From: a bacterium
GTDB taxonomy: Bacteria > Bacteroidota > Bacteroidia > B-17B0 > Aurantibacillaceae
Assembly: GCA_029945625.1 (NCBI GenBank)
Contig: JAQSCW010000003.1
Location: forward strand, 1-58,304
DNA length: 58,304 bases
Reading direction: 5' to 3'
The notes under the pieces were generated by a model, which was not told where the DNA came from, did no database searches, and was given only the letters and a program-made list of their open reading frames with translations. Both the position numbers and the translations under genes were made by a program. Positions 9,549 through 18,651 of this stretch are shown piece after piece (within the stretch, counting starts at the first letter, position 1; every line of letters begins with the position of its first letter).

Positions 9549-11765
9549 ATGACAACAACTTCTGTAAAAAAAAAGGCATCGTCTTCAGCTCTGGTGGGTG
9601 ATATTTTCGGGGGTACTGCTGCCATGCTCGTTGCGCTACCCTCGGCAATTGCATTTGGATTATTGATTTACGCCCCTTTGGGTGCTGAGTTTTCGGGTAG
9701 GGCTGCTATTGGTGGCATCATGGGTACAATTGTGATAGGCTTGATCGCTGCTATTTTCGGAGGTACCAAAAGTTTGATTTCAGCGCCCTGCGCGCCGGCC
9801 GCAGCGGTACTTTCGGTGTTTGTTGCAGAAACCGTAAAAAAAGGTACCGTAGCCGTAGAGTTAATACCGGTGTATATCATGATCATCAGTCTTATTGTGG
9901 GAAGTATTCAAATCCTTCTTGGAAAAATAAAAGGTGGCGCATTTATAAAGTACATCCCTTATCCTGTGGTAGCCGGATACTTGAGTGGTGTGGGTTTTTT
10001 GATCTTTATAGGCCAAGTGCCAAAATTGTTGGGTCTGCCTAAAGATATCAAAATGATTCAGGGACTTCAAATGGTGGGAGATTGGAAATGGGAGAGTATC
10101 GCCGTGGGACTTGTAACCATTGCTGTTATGTTCACTGCTCCGCGCATCACCAAAGTAATTCCTGCAGCCATCATTTCGCTCATAATGGGCATCGGGGCTT
10201 ATTTCGGAGTAGCGCTCATAAACCCGGCCCTGCTCAGCATGGAGAATAATCACTTTATCATTGGCCCTATCTCGGCGTCTATTTCAGATTTGGGAGAAGT
10301 GTTTTCAAACCAGTGGCGACTTGCTGCCTCCATCAATCTTTCTGTTATTGGCGCTATTTTTGTGCCGGCCCTTACCTTGTCAATATTGTTATCGATCGAC
10401 ACGCTCAAAACTTGCGTGGTTTTAGATGCACTCACCTTTTCGCGACATAATTCAAACAAAGAACTGGTTGGTCAGGGCATGGGCAATATTGGTGCAGCGT
10501 TGTTTTGCGGCATTCCCGGTGCCGGCACCATGGGCGCTACACTGGTGAATGTGAACAGCGGCGGAACAAGCAAAAAATCAGGAATAGTTTTTGGCATCAC
10601 GGCCCTTCTTGTTTTGCTTTTGTTCGGAAAATTAGTGGCCTGGATTCCCATAGCTGCCCTCGCCGGAATCTTGATCGTGGTAGCGATTCGTATGGTCGAC
10701 TTTTATACTGTTACCTTATTAAAACATAAATCAACAGTATTCGATTTTTTTGTAATGTTTGGGGTGATCGTTTCGGCGGTGGCACTCAATTTAATTGCGG
10801 CGGCCGGAATAGGAATTTTGTTGGCCATTATACTTTTTTTGCGCGAACAAATGCGCAGCTCCGTGATCCGCAGAAAAGCAATGGGGAATCAAATTTATTC
10901 TAAAAAAAGTAGGGTACTGGCTGAGCGTGTGATCCTTGATGAAAAGGGAAAACATACCATTATTGTTGAATTACAAGGCCAGTTGTTTTTTGGAACAGCC
11001 GATCAGCTCTTAAGTAAAATTGAACCTTATTTGAGTGATTGCAAATATGTACTGCTCGACATGCGCCGTGTTCAGTCGGTAGATTATACGGCCGCCAATC
11101 GCATCAAACAAATTCTGGGAAGGATCAAAGACCAAAATGGGTACCTCATTTTCACCTCCGTTCCTATGAGTTTGCCTTCGGGTCAAAATGTAAAGGATTA
11201 CTTGCAACGACTCGGACTCAGTCAAACCGAAAATCTCAAATTTTTCGACAACCTCGATTTTGCCTTGGAATGGGTAGAAGATGAGATCTTACGTGAAGCC
11301 CAGGTGGTGGATGATAAGAGGATCTTGGATTTAAAGGAAATCGAATTATTCTCTGATTTTCCGGATAAAGCTCTGGCAACGTTTGCTACCTGTTTGGTAG
11401 AAAAACGCTATGCCAAAGGGGAAATTATTTTCAAAATCAATGAGGAGGGGGATGAAGTTTATTTTGTAAAAAACGGAAATGTAAAAATAATACTGTCGCT
11501 TGCCGGGGGGGGATCGCATCATTTGGCTACCATTTCGAAGGGTGACTTTTTTGGCGACATGGCTTTTTTAGACAAACGTAAACGCTCCGCAGATGCTTTT
11601 GCCGGAGAAGAGGTGGTGTTGTATGAATTGTCGCGAAAGAAATTTAACGAAGTGAGTCTCCAAGTCCCTGAAATTTCGGGACGATTCTTCGAAAAACTGG
11701 CCTTCGTGATCGCGAACCGACTTCGTTTGGCAAATATCGAAATCAATACGTTACAAGAGAGTTAG
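9549..11765 (+). CDS. SulP-family anion transporter with STAS and cyclic-nucleotide-binding domains
   Basis: The 738-residue protein has three parts. Residues about 12-430 are a SulP/SLC26 membrane domain with repeated hydrophobic segments and the start FGGTAAMLVALPSAIAFGL. Residues about 455-560 are a STAS domain (TIIVELQGQLFFGTADQL, YVLLDMRRVQSVDYTAA). Residues about 595-730 are a Crp-like cyclic-nucleotide-binding domain (YAKGEIIFKINEEGDEVYF, GDFFGDMAFLDKRKRSADA). It would import sulfate, bicarbonate or another anion under ligand control. An adenylate cyclase gene follows after 49 bp, which makes cAMP the obvious ligand. The arginine in DKRKRSADA fits the phosphate-binding cassette only loosely. 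Confidence 0.9.
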   Translation: MTTTSVKKKASSSALVGDIFGGTAAMLVALPSAIAFGLLIYAPLGAEFSGRAAIGGIMGTIVIGLIAAIFGGTKSLISAPCAPAAAVLSVFVAETVKKGTVAVELIPVYIMIISLIVGSIQILLGKIKGGAFIKYIPYPVVAGYLSGVGFLIFIGQVPKLLGLPKDIKMIQGLQMVGDWKWESIAVGLVTIAVMFTAPRITKVIPAAIISLIMGIGAYFGVALINPALLSMENNHFIIGPISASISDLGEVFSNQWRLAASINLSVIGAIFVPALTLSILLSIDTLKTCVVLDALTFSRHNSNKELVGQGMGNIGAALFCGIPGAGTMGATLVNVNSGGTSKKSGIVFGITALLVLLLFGKLVAWIPIAALAGILIVVAIRMVDFYTVTLLKHKSTVFDFFVMFGVIVSAVALNLIAAAGIGILLAIILFLREQMRSSVIRRKAMGNQIYSKKSRVLAERVILDEKGKHTIIVELQGQLFFGTADQLLSKIEPYLSDCKYVLLDMRRVQSVDYTAANRIKQILGRIKDQNGYLIFTSVPMSLPSGQNVKDYLQRLGLSQTENLKFFDNLDFALEWVEDEILREAQVVDDKRILDLKEIELFSDFPDKALATFATCLVEKRYAKGEIIFKINEEGDEVYFVKNGNVKIILSLAGGGSHHLATISKGDFFGDMAFLDKRKRSADAFAGEEVVLYELSRKKFNEVSLQVPEISGRFFEKLAFVIANRLRLANIEINTLQES

Positions 11766-11814
11766 AAGTTTAAAATGAAAAGCATTAAAATAAACCGGCC
11801 ATTGTACATGTTAT

Positions 11815-13644
11815 ATGCTTAAGTCCGTTACCAAAGATATTTCAAAATCGAAAATTGAGCATTTACAGGCTAAAGTGCACATTAAAGAACTGCAGCTCGG
11901 GGCACTTCTCGACATTACGAATTCAATAAACAGCCATTTTTCATCCACTGATCTGCTCGAGAAGTACAAGTCGTTTCTCAAAGAGCAGTTACAGATTGGT
12001 AAATTAGCATTGTACAGTCACCATATTGAGTGGGCATGTATTTTAAATTATGGCTTCAAGAAAAGTGAACTTAACAAAATTAACGTCGACAAAGATCTGC
12101 TCCATATCAGAGAAATTTCTTCAGGCAGCATTCAGGAAAATAAGGTACTCGCGCAATTTGACATTGTAATTCCGGTATATGATGAAGAAAAGCCTCTGGC
12201 TTATTTGCTCCTTGCCGATAATAATAATGAAGAACTCAGTGTGAGCCGACTCATCAAACATCTTAATTTTCTTCAATTACTCACCAACATAACGGTTACC
12301 GCCATTGAAAAAGAGCGACTGGCCGATGAATTGCTGAAACATGAAAAGGAACGCCGCGAGTTGATGGAGAAACAGAACGAAATTCTGGAAGGAATCGTTC
12401 ACGAACGCACCAAGGAACTAAGAGCCGAAAAAGAAGAGTCGGAACGATTATTGTATAACATTCTTCCCGAAGAACTGGCCGAAGAATTGAAACACAAGGG
12501 ATCTACAACACCCATGCGCTACGATGAAGCCACTGTTTTGTTTACCGATTTTAAGAATTTCACACTCACTTCATCCAATGTTTCACCCAAAGAACTGGTA
12601 AATGAGCTCAATGAGATTTTTCAAGCCTTTGATTTTATTACCGAAAAGCACAGCATTGAAAAGATAAAAACAATTGGAGATGCCTACATGGCGGTATGTG
12701 GCCTGCCAAGACAATCCGATTTTCACGCGGTGCAAGCTGTTAGGGCGGCACTTGACATGGTGCGATTTATTGAGAAACGAAAAGTCAAAAAGAATTTCTC
12801 ATGGGAAATGCGGGTGGGCATTCATTCGGGACCACTTGTGGCGGGAGTAGTTGGTACTAAAAAATTTGTATACGATGTATGGGGCGATACGGTGAATATA
12901 GCTTCTCGTATGGAAAGTGGCGGTATGATCGGAAAAGTAAATGTATCACAGAAAACATTTCAGAAAATAAAAAAGTACTTTGAGTGCGATTACCGGGGAA
13001 AGAAGGAAGCGAAAGGAAAGGGAAAAATGAAGATGTATTTTGTTGAACAGGAGAAAGAGTCGGAACGGTTTCAGAAGGTAAAGCGGTTTATGATCAAGAA
13101 ATTAAAGAAGGAATTGCCAAATGATCTTTTTTATCACGGATTGCATCATACCAAAGATGTATGTGATGTGGCGGCGGGAATTGCACTTAAAGAAAAGATA
13201 AGTGAAAAAGAGATTGAGTTAATTAAGGTGGCGGCCTTGTTTCATGATTCGGGGTTTATTAAGCGGTACGAAGAGAATGAAATAGCAGGAAATAAACTGG
13301 CAAGGGAGATCCTGCCAAAATTTAAATATACACGAGAAGAGATCAGGAAGATTACCAGAATGATCATTGCCACACACACCCCCCAAAGGCCTCAGAATAA
13401 ATTAGAGGAAATTTTGGCGGATGCTGATCTCGACTACTTGGGCAGGGCCGATTTTTCGATCATTGCCAAATCGTTATATGAGGAACTAAAAGCAAATGGA
13501 AAATTACTGACCGAAAAAGACTGGAATACGATGCAAATTGGGTTTTTGAAACAGCACAACTATTTCACAAAAACTTCGCAAGAACTTAGAAACAGGGGCA
13601 AACAAAAACAGCTCGAAAAACTGATCGCTGAAACATCAACTTAA
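11815..13644 (+). CDS. Class III adenylate cyclase with N-terminal GAF-like region and C-terminal HD domain
   Basis: 609 residues. An N-terminal sensor-like region (about 20-165, GAF-like) leads through a coiled coil (about 170-210) to a class III cyclase domain (about 215-400). Metal Asp245 (FTDFKNF) and Asp289 (IKTIGDAYM), adenine-selecting Lys285 and Asp354 (VYDVWGD), and transition-state Asn361 and Arg365 (NIASR) are all present, so ATP is the expected substrate. The C-terminal part (about 435-600) is an HD domain with HHTKDV, His477-Asp478 in LFHDSG and a later DADLDYLGR, as in metal-dependent phosphohydrolases. One chain may thus make and degrade a nucleotide. It follows the cyclic-nucleotide-binding SulP gene by 49 bp. 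It starts ATG at 11815. Confidence 0.9.
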   Translation: MLKSVTKDISKSKIEHLQAKVHIKELQLGALLDITNSINSHFSSTDLLEKYKSFLKEQLQIGKLALYSHHIEWACILNYGFKKSELNKINVDKDLLHIREISSGSIQENKVLAQFDIVIPVYDEEKPLAYLLLADNNNEELSVSRLIKHLNFLQLLTNITVTAIEKERLADELLKHEKERRELMEKQNEILEGIVHERTKELRAEKEESERLLYNILPEELAEELKHKGSTTPMRYDEATVLFTDFKNFTLTSSNVSPKELVNELNEIFQAFDFITEKHSIEKIKTIGDAYMAVCGLPRQSDFHAVQAVRAALDMVRFIEKRKVKKNFSWEMRVGIHSGPLVAGVVGTKKFVYDVWGDTVNIASRMESGGMIGKVNVSQKTFQKIKKYFECDYRGKKEAKGKGKMKMYFVEQEKESERFQKVKRFMIKKLKKELPNDLFYHGLHHTKDVCDVAAGIALKEKISEKEIELIKVAALFHDSGFIKRYEENEIAGNKLAREILPKFKYTREEIRKITRMIIATHTPQRPQNKLEEILADADLDYLGRADFSIIAKSLYEELKANGKLLTEKDWNTMQIGFLKQHNYFTKTSQELRNRGKQKQLEKLIAETST

Positions 13645-13695
13645 AAAGAAGCAATGAAATAAAAAAACAAATTCACTAATTTAATACATCAAATT

Positions 13696-14559
13696 ATGAA
13701 GAAGACAAAGAATGACTCAAAAGCAAAACCTGCCAAAGCGGGTAAAATGTCAAGTCAGGGTGATATTGAAGTGACTTATAATGAAAAGTTGCCAAATTCT
13801 GAATATGAGAAACACCTGAACAGATTAGGAATTGAATTGGTGAAGCTACAAGAATGGATCAAATTAAAAAAACTGAAGGTGGTTGTTATTTTTGAAGGAC
13901 GTGATGCCGCCGGCAAGGGAGGGGTGATCAAGGTCATTGAACAATTCCTGAATCCACGTATTTGTAAAGTAGTTGCTCTTGGCGTGCCTACCGAAAAGGA
14001 AAAGGAACAATGGTATTTTCAACGTTATGTTTCAGAATTGCCCACGGGCGGTGAGATGATGTTGTTCGACAGAAGCTGGTATAACCGCGCGGGAGTTGAG
14101 CATGTTATGGGATTTTGCACTAAAGATGAATATGAAGAGTTTTTGCGCGCTTGCCCTGAATATGAGAAAATGCTGATCCGTTCGGGAATCATATTGGTGA
14201 AATACTGGTTCTCGGTGAGTAATAAGGAACAAGAGAAACGATTTTTGGGAAGAATTGAAAATCCCATTAAACGCTGGAAAATCAGTCCTATGGACATTGA
14301 GTCGCGCAACAAATGGGTGGAGTTTTCGCTGGCAAAAGACAATATGTTTGCCTATACCGATACCAAACAATCACCCTGGTATGTGGTGGAAGCAGATGAT
14401 AAGCGTAGAGCGCGGCTTAATTGCATCAGTCACTTATTATCGCTTGTTCCGTATGAAGAACTGCCTGAAAAAACCTTTAAGTTGCCTCCCAGAAAGGCAG
14501 ATAAGCACTATGTTCGGCCTCCGAAGCAGGAACAGAATATTATCCCTCAAAAATATTAG
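13696..14559 (+). CDS. ppk2: Polyphosphate kinase 2
   Basis: This 287-residue single-domain PPK2 transfers phosphate between polyphosphate and nucleotides. Walker A FEGRDAAGKGG, the lid-side WYFQRYVSELPTGGEM, Walker B LFDRSWYNRAGVEHVMGF, and the basic lid RIENPIKRWKISPMD are all visible. Length and motifs fit the class that interconverts NDP and NTP, but the exact class is not certain. A Lys-rich N-terminal 25 residues precede the fold. It is 51 bp after the cyclase gene, so it may supply ATP or GTP in the same transcript. Confidence 0.93.
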   Translation: MKKTKNDSKAKPAKAGKMSSQGDIEVTYNEKLPNSEYEKHLNRLGIELVKLQEWIKLKKLKVVVIFEGRDAAGKGGVIKVIEQFLNPRICKVVALGVPTEKEKEQWYFQRYVSELPTGGEMMLFDRSWYNRAGVEHVMGFCTKDEYEEFLRACPEYEKMLIRSGIILVKYWFSVSNKEQEKRFLGRIENPIKRWKISPMDIESRNKWVEFSLAKDNMFAYTDTKQSPWYVVEADDKRRARLNCISHLLSLVPYEELPEKTFKLPPRKADKHYVRPPKQEQNIIPQKY

Positions 14560-14634
14560 TGATAAATTCTGTTAAGCTGAGGTCTGACATCAGAAAAATA
14601 AATAAATTTACATTTCAATCAAAAAAAATTAATT

Positions 14635-15036
14635 ATGAAATCACTTAAAAAAATTGCTTTTGCAGTAATAGCACTGCTGCTCTTTCAACACGCAAACGCC
14701 CAAAAGAAAGCTCAATGGAAAGAACTTTCAGATTTTCACAATGTGATGAGCAAGACCTTTCATCCCGCTGAAGAGGGAAATTTACAACCTTTGAAAGACA
14801 ATTCAGCGGATCTTCTTGCCAAAGCCAGGATCTGGCAGATTTCTGTTTATCCGGCCGGGTACAAGGTAGACGAAACTAAGATTGTACTTGCTGAATTAAC
14901 TTCTAAATGTGATGAAGTAAATAGAGCTGTTATCGCAAAAAAGAGCGATGCCGAACTTAAAAAACTGATTACCGAAGCACACGATGTATTCCATCAGGTG
15001 GCCGAAAAATGCCGTCAGCCGGAGGGCACAAAATAA
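14635..15036 (+). CDS. Small exported helical protein of unknown function
   Basis: 133 residues with a clear signal peptide (MKSLKKIAFAVIALLLFQHANAQ, cut after about residue 22). The mature part is predicted helical with regular heptads, reminiscent of cytochrome c'-like four-helix bundles, but no CxxCH heme motif is present. Two Cys remain (near residues 83 and 125) and could form a disulfide. A strong terminator follows. I do not recognise a named family. Confidence 0.7.
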   Translation: MKSLKKIAFAVIALLLFQHANAQKKAQWKELSDFHNVMSKTFHPAEEGNLQPLKDNSADLLAKARIWQISVYPAGYKVDETKIVLAELTSKCDEVNRAVIAKKSDAELKKLITEAHDVFHQVAEKCRQPEGTK

Positions 15037-15051
15037 TTTGACTTGCGACAC

Positions 15052-15086
15052 AAAAAGGGGAGACGAAGGTTTCCCCTTTTTTTTTA
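15052..15086 (+). terminator. Intrinsic terminator after the small exported protein
   Basis: AAAAAGGGGA (15052-15061) pairs with TCCCCTTTTT after a short loop, followed by more T. It separates this gene from the convergent SDR gene and could act in both directions. Confidence 0.8.
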
Positions 15087-15093
15087 AGAAAGT

Positions 15094-15840
15094 TCAGGAA
15101 CTCAAATTGCTTCCTATACTTTTTCCACCGTCAACATACAAGGTTTGTCCTGTAATGAATCCTGTACTGTAGGAACCCAAAAATGCTACCGCGTTTGCAA
15201 TATCCGAGGGTTGCCCAATGCTTTTTGTGGGTTGGGCAGCTATAAGTCCTTCCAAAACATCCTTTCTTAAACCCCTGGTGAGGGGAGTATCAATTAAGCC
15301 GGGAGCAATGGCGTTTACACACACATTGTACTTTCCAAGTTCAAGAGCTAGAACTCGGGTTAAACCAATAATGCCTGCCTTCGATGCCGAATAGTTGGAT
15401 TGCCCTTTATTTCCCAGCCAAGCCCGTGAGGCAATGTTTACAATTCTACCTTTTTGTTGATTCTTCATCAATCCTGCTGCTTCCTTGCACATAAGCCAGG
15501 TGCCTTTCAAATTGATATCCACCACACTGTCAAAGTCTTCGGCCGCCATGTTCCAAATCAAATTGTCTTTGATGATTCCTGCATTATTTACGAGTAAATC
15601 GAGGTTGCCATAAGTACCGGCAATGAAAGAAAATACTTCTTTTACTTCGGCCTCTTTTGAAATATTACAGGATCTGAAGACACAAAGACCTTTATTTTCA
15701 CTTTCTAATTCGAGTCCCGCTGCTTTGTCAACATCCACCATAATCACAAAGTAACCTTCGTGTATCAATTTATAAGTAATGGCTTTGCCAATCCCCTTAA
15801 CTGCTCCTGTAACCAATGCGGTAAGTTGCGTATTTTTCAT
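15094..15840 (-). CDS. SDR-family (FabG-like) dehydrogenase, possibly part of aromatic acid degradation
   Basis: The 248-residue short-chain dehydrogenase has the NAD(P) loop TGAVKGIGKA (about 10-19), an Asp after the second strand (MVDVD) that favours NAD, NNAG, the catalytic Ser in VNIASRAW, the YxxxK pair in NYSASKAG and the C-terminal FITGQTLYVDGG. Candidate substrates are 3-hydroxyacyl-CoA or alicyclic hydroxyacyl-CoA esters (BadH of Rhodopseudomonas is an SDR). The gene is divergent from bcrC and shares its 252-bp control region, including a Crp/Fnr-type palindrome 36 bp before its start. The link to aromatics is inference from position. Confidence 0.85.
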   Translation of the reverse strand: MKNTQLTALVTGAVKGIGKAITYKLIHEGYFVIMVDVDKAAGLELESENKGLCVFRSCNISKEAEVKEVFSFIAGTYGNLDLLVNNAGIIKDNLIWNMAAEDFDSVVDINLKGTWLMCKEAAGLMKNQQKGRIVNIASRAWLGNKGQSNYSASKAGIIGLTRVLALELGKYNVCVNAIAPGLIDTPLTRGLRKDVLEGLIAAQPTKSIGQPSDIANAVAFLGSYSTGFITGQTLYVDGGKSIGSNLSS

Positions 15841-15875
15841 TTTTGTGAATTTAAAAACGAATTTCCATCCTTCTT

Positions 15876-15889
15876 ATGATCTGGATCAG
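15876..15889. promoter_or_regulatory. Crp/Fnr-type operator (ATGAT-N4-ATCAG) between SDR and bcr genes
   Basis: ATGATCTGGATCAG contains the exact TGAT-N4-ATCA core. It lies 36 bp upstream of the SDR start and about 204 bp upstream of bcrC. Fnr-like proteins AadR and AcpR control anaerobic benzoate genes in Rhodopseudomonas and Azoarcus, so a similar role here is plausible. Confidence 0.55.
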
Positions 15890-16033
15890 AAATCCGGTTT
15901 ACCCTGTGCCCTGAGAGCACATTTACACAAAGTTAAAATATCTAAGAGCAATTAAATGAAAAAAATCAGTTTATACCGCAAACATGACAAGCATCATTTT
16001 TTATACGGCCTGAGTATTCTAATTTGGTAGTAG

Positions 16034-16047
16034 GGATTAATTAATCC
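16034..16047. promoter_or_regulatory. 14-bp perfect palindrome upstream of bcrC
   Basis: GGATTAATTAATCC is an exact palindrome 45 bp before the bcrC start codon. The position suits an operator for a dedicated regulator, none of which is encoded in the window. It could be a chance AT-rich palindrome. Confidence 0.35.
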
Positions 16048-16092
16048 ACAAAAAAAAATGAATGAATTACACTGAGTTTAACCTTATGTAGC

Positions 16093-17283
16093 GTGAAAAC
16101 ATTAAGAGAAATAGTAGAGTATTGTAAACTACAGTCGTTTGACCTCAAGTTCACAAGAGCTCAAGAATGGAAATCGGAAAAAAGTGGGCGTGTATTAGTA
16201 GGATACATGCCCATTTATTTTCCAAGAGAAATTATTCATGCAGCCGGTGCTATGCCGGTTGGAATTTTTGGCGGCGGAGACCGTAAGCAGATCATCAAAG
16301 GAGATGCGTATTACCAAAGTTATATTTGCCACATTCCACGGAGCATCATCGAAATGGCACTTGATAAACACATGGATCATATTGATGGATTTATATTCCC
16401 TTCTATATGTGATGTGATTAGAAATCTGTCGGGTATTTTTAAACAACAGAAGATAGGGAAATTCGTGAAGTACATGGATTTTCCACAAAACTTTTTACCC
16501 GAAATCGGCGGTGTGTTTTATCAGCAAGAAATGCAGCATGTTTTAAAGTACATTAAAGAACTTAATAATGTTGACGTCACAACTGAAGCCCTCAATCACT
16601 CCATCGCTTTATACAATTTGAACCGAAACTTGATCTCTGAGATTTATGACATCCGGCAGGATTTTCCATGGAGGTTAACAATTGAGGAGGTATACTATAT
16701 AGTAAGAGCGGGTACCGTAATTCCGGTAGAGGAGCATAATGAGTTGCTTGAAAAGGTGTGCGAATTAATTAAGAAAGACATTGGTGTGCCACAAGATAAA
16801 ATTAAAGTGGTTATTTCGGGCGCCTTTTGCGAACAGCCGGCAATTGGTTTGATAAAAGCAATTGAGGAGGCAGGGTGTTATGTGGTGGATGATGATTATA
16901 TGCTTGGCTCGCGTATGATTTTGGGGGACATTGATACAACGAGTAAAAATCCGCTGGAGGCCATTTCCAATTCCTACATCAAACAAAGTCAATATTCGTC
17001 CTCTATCTACGATATTGATAATCCGAAGGAGTACCGTTTAGCAAAAATTGTTGAACGCCGCGGGGCCAATGGCGTCATTTTCGCGTCGGCAAGTTTCTGT
17101 GATCCCAGTTTACTGGACGCGCCCATCTTTCAAAACGCGTTTAATAAAATGGGAATCCGTTACATCTCGTTCCAATTCAGCGAAAATATCAATCAATACA
17201 AAGTAATTAAAGAACAAGTAGGGGCATTTTCAGATTCGATTAAATTATGGGAAGACGAACCCCTGGTATCAGCTCATAATTAG
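16093..17283 (+). CDS. bcrC: Benzoyl-CoA reductase (class I, ATP-dependent), gamma subunit BcrC
   Basis: The 396-residue protein is of the HgdB/2-hydroxyacyl-CoA dehydratase fold. The stretch VGYMPIYFPREIIHAAGA, then IFGGGDRKQIIKGDAYYQS, is the BcrC signature seen in Thauera. Three Cys in ligand positions for a [4Fe-4S] cluster are visible: Cys79 (SYICHIP), Cys106 (PSICDVI) and Cys336 (SFCDPS). With BcrB it forms the ring-reducing module that converts benzoyl-CoA to cyclohexa-1,5-diene-1-carbonyl-CoA. The start is GTG at 16093; an ATG seven bases earlier is followed at once by a stop in its own frame. First gene of a long operon; bcrB follows after 30 bp. Confidence 0.93.
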   Translation: MKTLREIVEYCKLQSFDLKFTRAQEWKSEKSGRVLVGYMPIYFPREIIHAAGAMPVGIFGGGDRKQIIKGDAYYQSYICHIPRSIIEMALDKHMDHIDGFIFPSICDVIRNLSGIFKQQKIGKFVKYMDFPQNFLPEIGGVFYQQEMQHVLKYIKELNNVDVTTEALNHSIALYNLNRNLISEIYDIRQDFPWRLTIEEVYYIVRAGTVIPVEEHNELLEKVCELIKKDIGVPQDKIKVVISGAFCEQPAIGLIKAIEEAGCYVVDDDYMLGSRMILGDIDTTSKNPLEAISNSYIKQSQYSSSIYDIDNPKEYRLAKIVERRGANGVIFASASFCDPSLLDAPIFQNAFNKMGIRYISFQFSENINQYKVIKEQVGAFSDSIKLWEDEPLVSAHN

Positions 17284-17313
17284 TAGATGAAACAACATAT
17301 AAAATTTTAAGAG

Positions 17314-18603
17314 ATGGCACAGGAAGCACAAAAAGAAAGAAGTATGGTCCTCCAAAAGGAGATGATTGATGGGCTTTTTAACGATCTGGCAAAGGCTAAA
17401 GAAACTGGAAAGAAAGTGTGTTACACGTTCATACCGGGCAATCTTTCAGAGTTAATTCGAACATTTGACCTGCTGCCTGTTTACCCCGAAATAAATGCTC
17501 TTCAAAGCGCCATGCGAAAAAAATCGGCCGCCTATATTAAAGAAGCGGAACGCAACGCGCACTCAGAAGATGTGTGTACTTACGTAAAATGTGATGTGGG
17601 CATGATGATGAAAGGAAACATAGGTCCCACCGGCTTGAAGATTCCGGAACCGGATATTTTATTATTGAGTTATACCGGATGTTTTACTTTTTTAAAATGG
17701 TTCGAAACATTAAAAAGAGAATATCCGAATGCAAAGGTGATTATGGTGCACACTCCTTATCAAGAGAACGCTGAAATGACTCCCGAAATGACCCAATACA
17801 TGGTGAAACAGTTCAAAGAGGAAGTGATCCCTCAAATGGAAGCTGTAACAGGGATAAAGTATGATGAAGAAAAACTGAAACGGCATTTGGTATTGGCGAA
17901 AGAAGCGCAGGACTGGATCACTAAAATTTTTGATACCACCAAACATGTGCCTTCGCCTATTGATGCCTATTTTGCGGGTGTATATTATATTGGCCCAATT
18001 AATATTGGATTCAGAGGTACACAAGAAGCAGTTGATTATTATAAAGAGCTTTACAACGAAATTCAGGAACGCATCAAATTGGGATTAGGACCTATTACTC
18101 CCGAAGGGGAGATGAAAGAAGAAAAATACCGCCTGGTTGTAGAGGGCCCACCTAATTGGACCAGTTTCCGCGAATTCTGGAAATTATTTTACGACATGGG
18201 AGCCGTTATTGTGGCTTCTTCCTATACCAAAGTAGGCGGTGTGTATGACATGGGCTGGCGCCACGATGCCAGTCGGCCTCTCGAATCTTTGGCCGAGTAT
18301 TGTATGAATTGTTATACGAATTTGAATATCCCGCAGCGCATCGATCTTTTGGCAAAATGTATCACCGATTACAAAGCCGACGGCTACATTACCAATTCTA
18401 TTAAAAGCTGTAATTCATTTTCGGCAGGCCAATTGCCCATGATGAGGGCCATTGAAGACAGATTAGAAGTGCCGGTAGGATTTATTGAATCCGATTTGGT
18501 TGATCCTCGCTACTTCTCTTATTCAAATATTAAGAATCGGTTGGAGTCGTATTTTCAAATGTTAGAACAAACCAAAGCACTCAAAGAAACGGAAAGTGTT
18601 TAG
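17314..18603 (+). CDS. bcrB: Benzoyl-CoA reductase (class I), beta subunit BcrB
   Basis: 429 residues, HgdB fold. Cluster-ligand Cys88 (SEDVCTYVK), Cys123 (SYTGCFTFLKW) and Cys366 (SIKSCNSFS) match the family pattern. It partners BcrC in the catalytic half, binding the CoA ester and receiving electrons from the BcrAD activase at low potential. The motif GVYDMGWRHDASRPLESLAEYC and the late GFIESDLVDPRYFS (read separately) are as in known BcrB. Placed in the bcrC-bcrB-bcrA-bcrD order of the Thauera type. 48 bp to bcrA. Confidence 0.93.
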   Translation: MAQEAQKERSMVLQKEMIDGLFNDLAKAKETGKKVCYTFIPGNLSELIRTFDLLPVYPEINALQSAMRKKSAAYIKEAERNAHSEDVCTYVKCDVGMMMKGNIGPTGLKIPEPDILLLSYTGCFTFLKWFETLKREYPNAKVIMVHTPYQENAEMTPEMTQYMVKQFKEEVIPQMEAVTGIKYDEEKLKRHLVLAKEAQDWITKIFDTTKHVPSPIDAYFAGVYYIGPINIGFRGTQEAVDYYKELYNEIQERIKLGLGPITPEGEMKEEKYRLVVEGPPNWTSFREFWKLFYDMGAVIVASSYTKVGGVYDMGWRHDASRPLESLAEYCMNCYTNLNIPQRIDLLAKCITDYKADGYITNSIKSCNSFSAGQLPMMRAIEDRLEVPVGFIESDLVDPRYFSYSNIKNRLESYFQMLEQTKALKETESV

Positions 18604-18651
18604 AAAAAAGAGGTGTAATAATCGTCATTCATCATTCAATTAAATAGAGAC

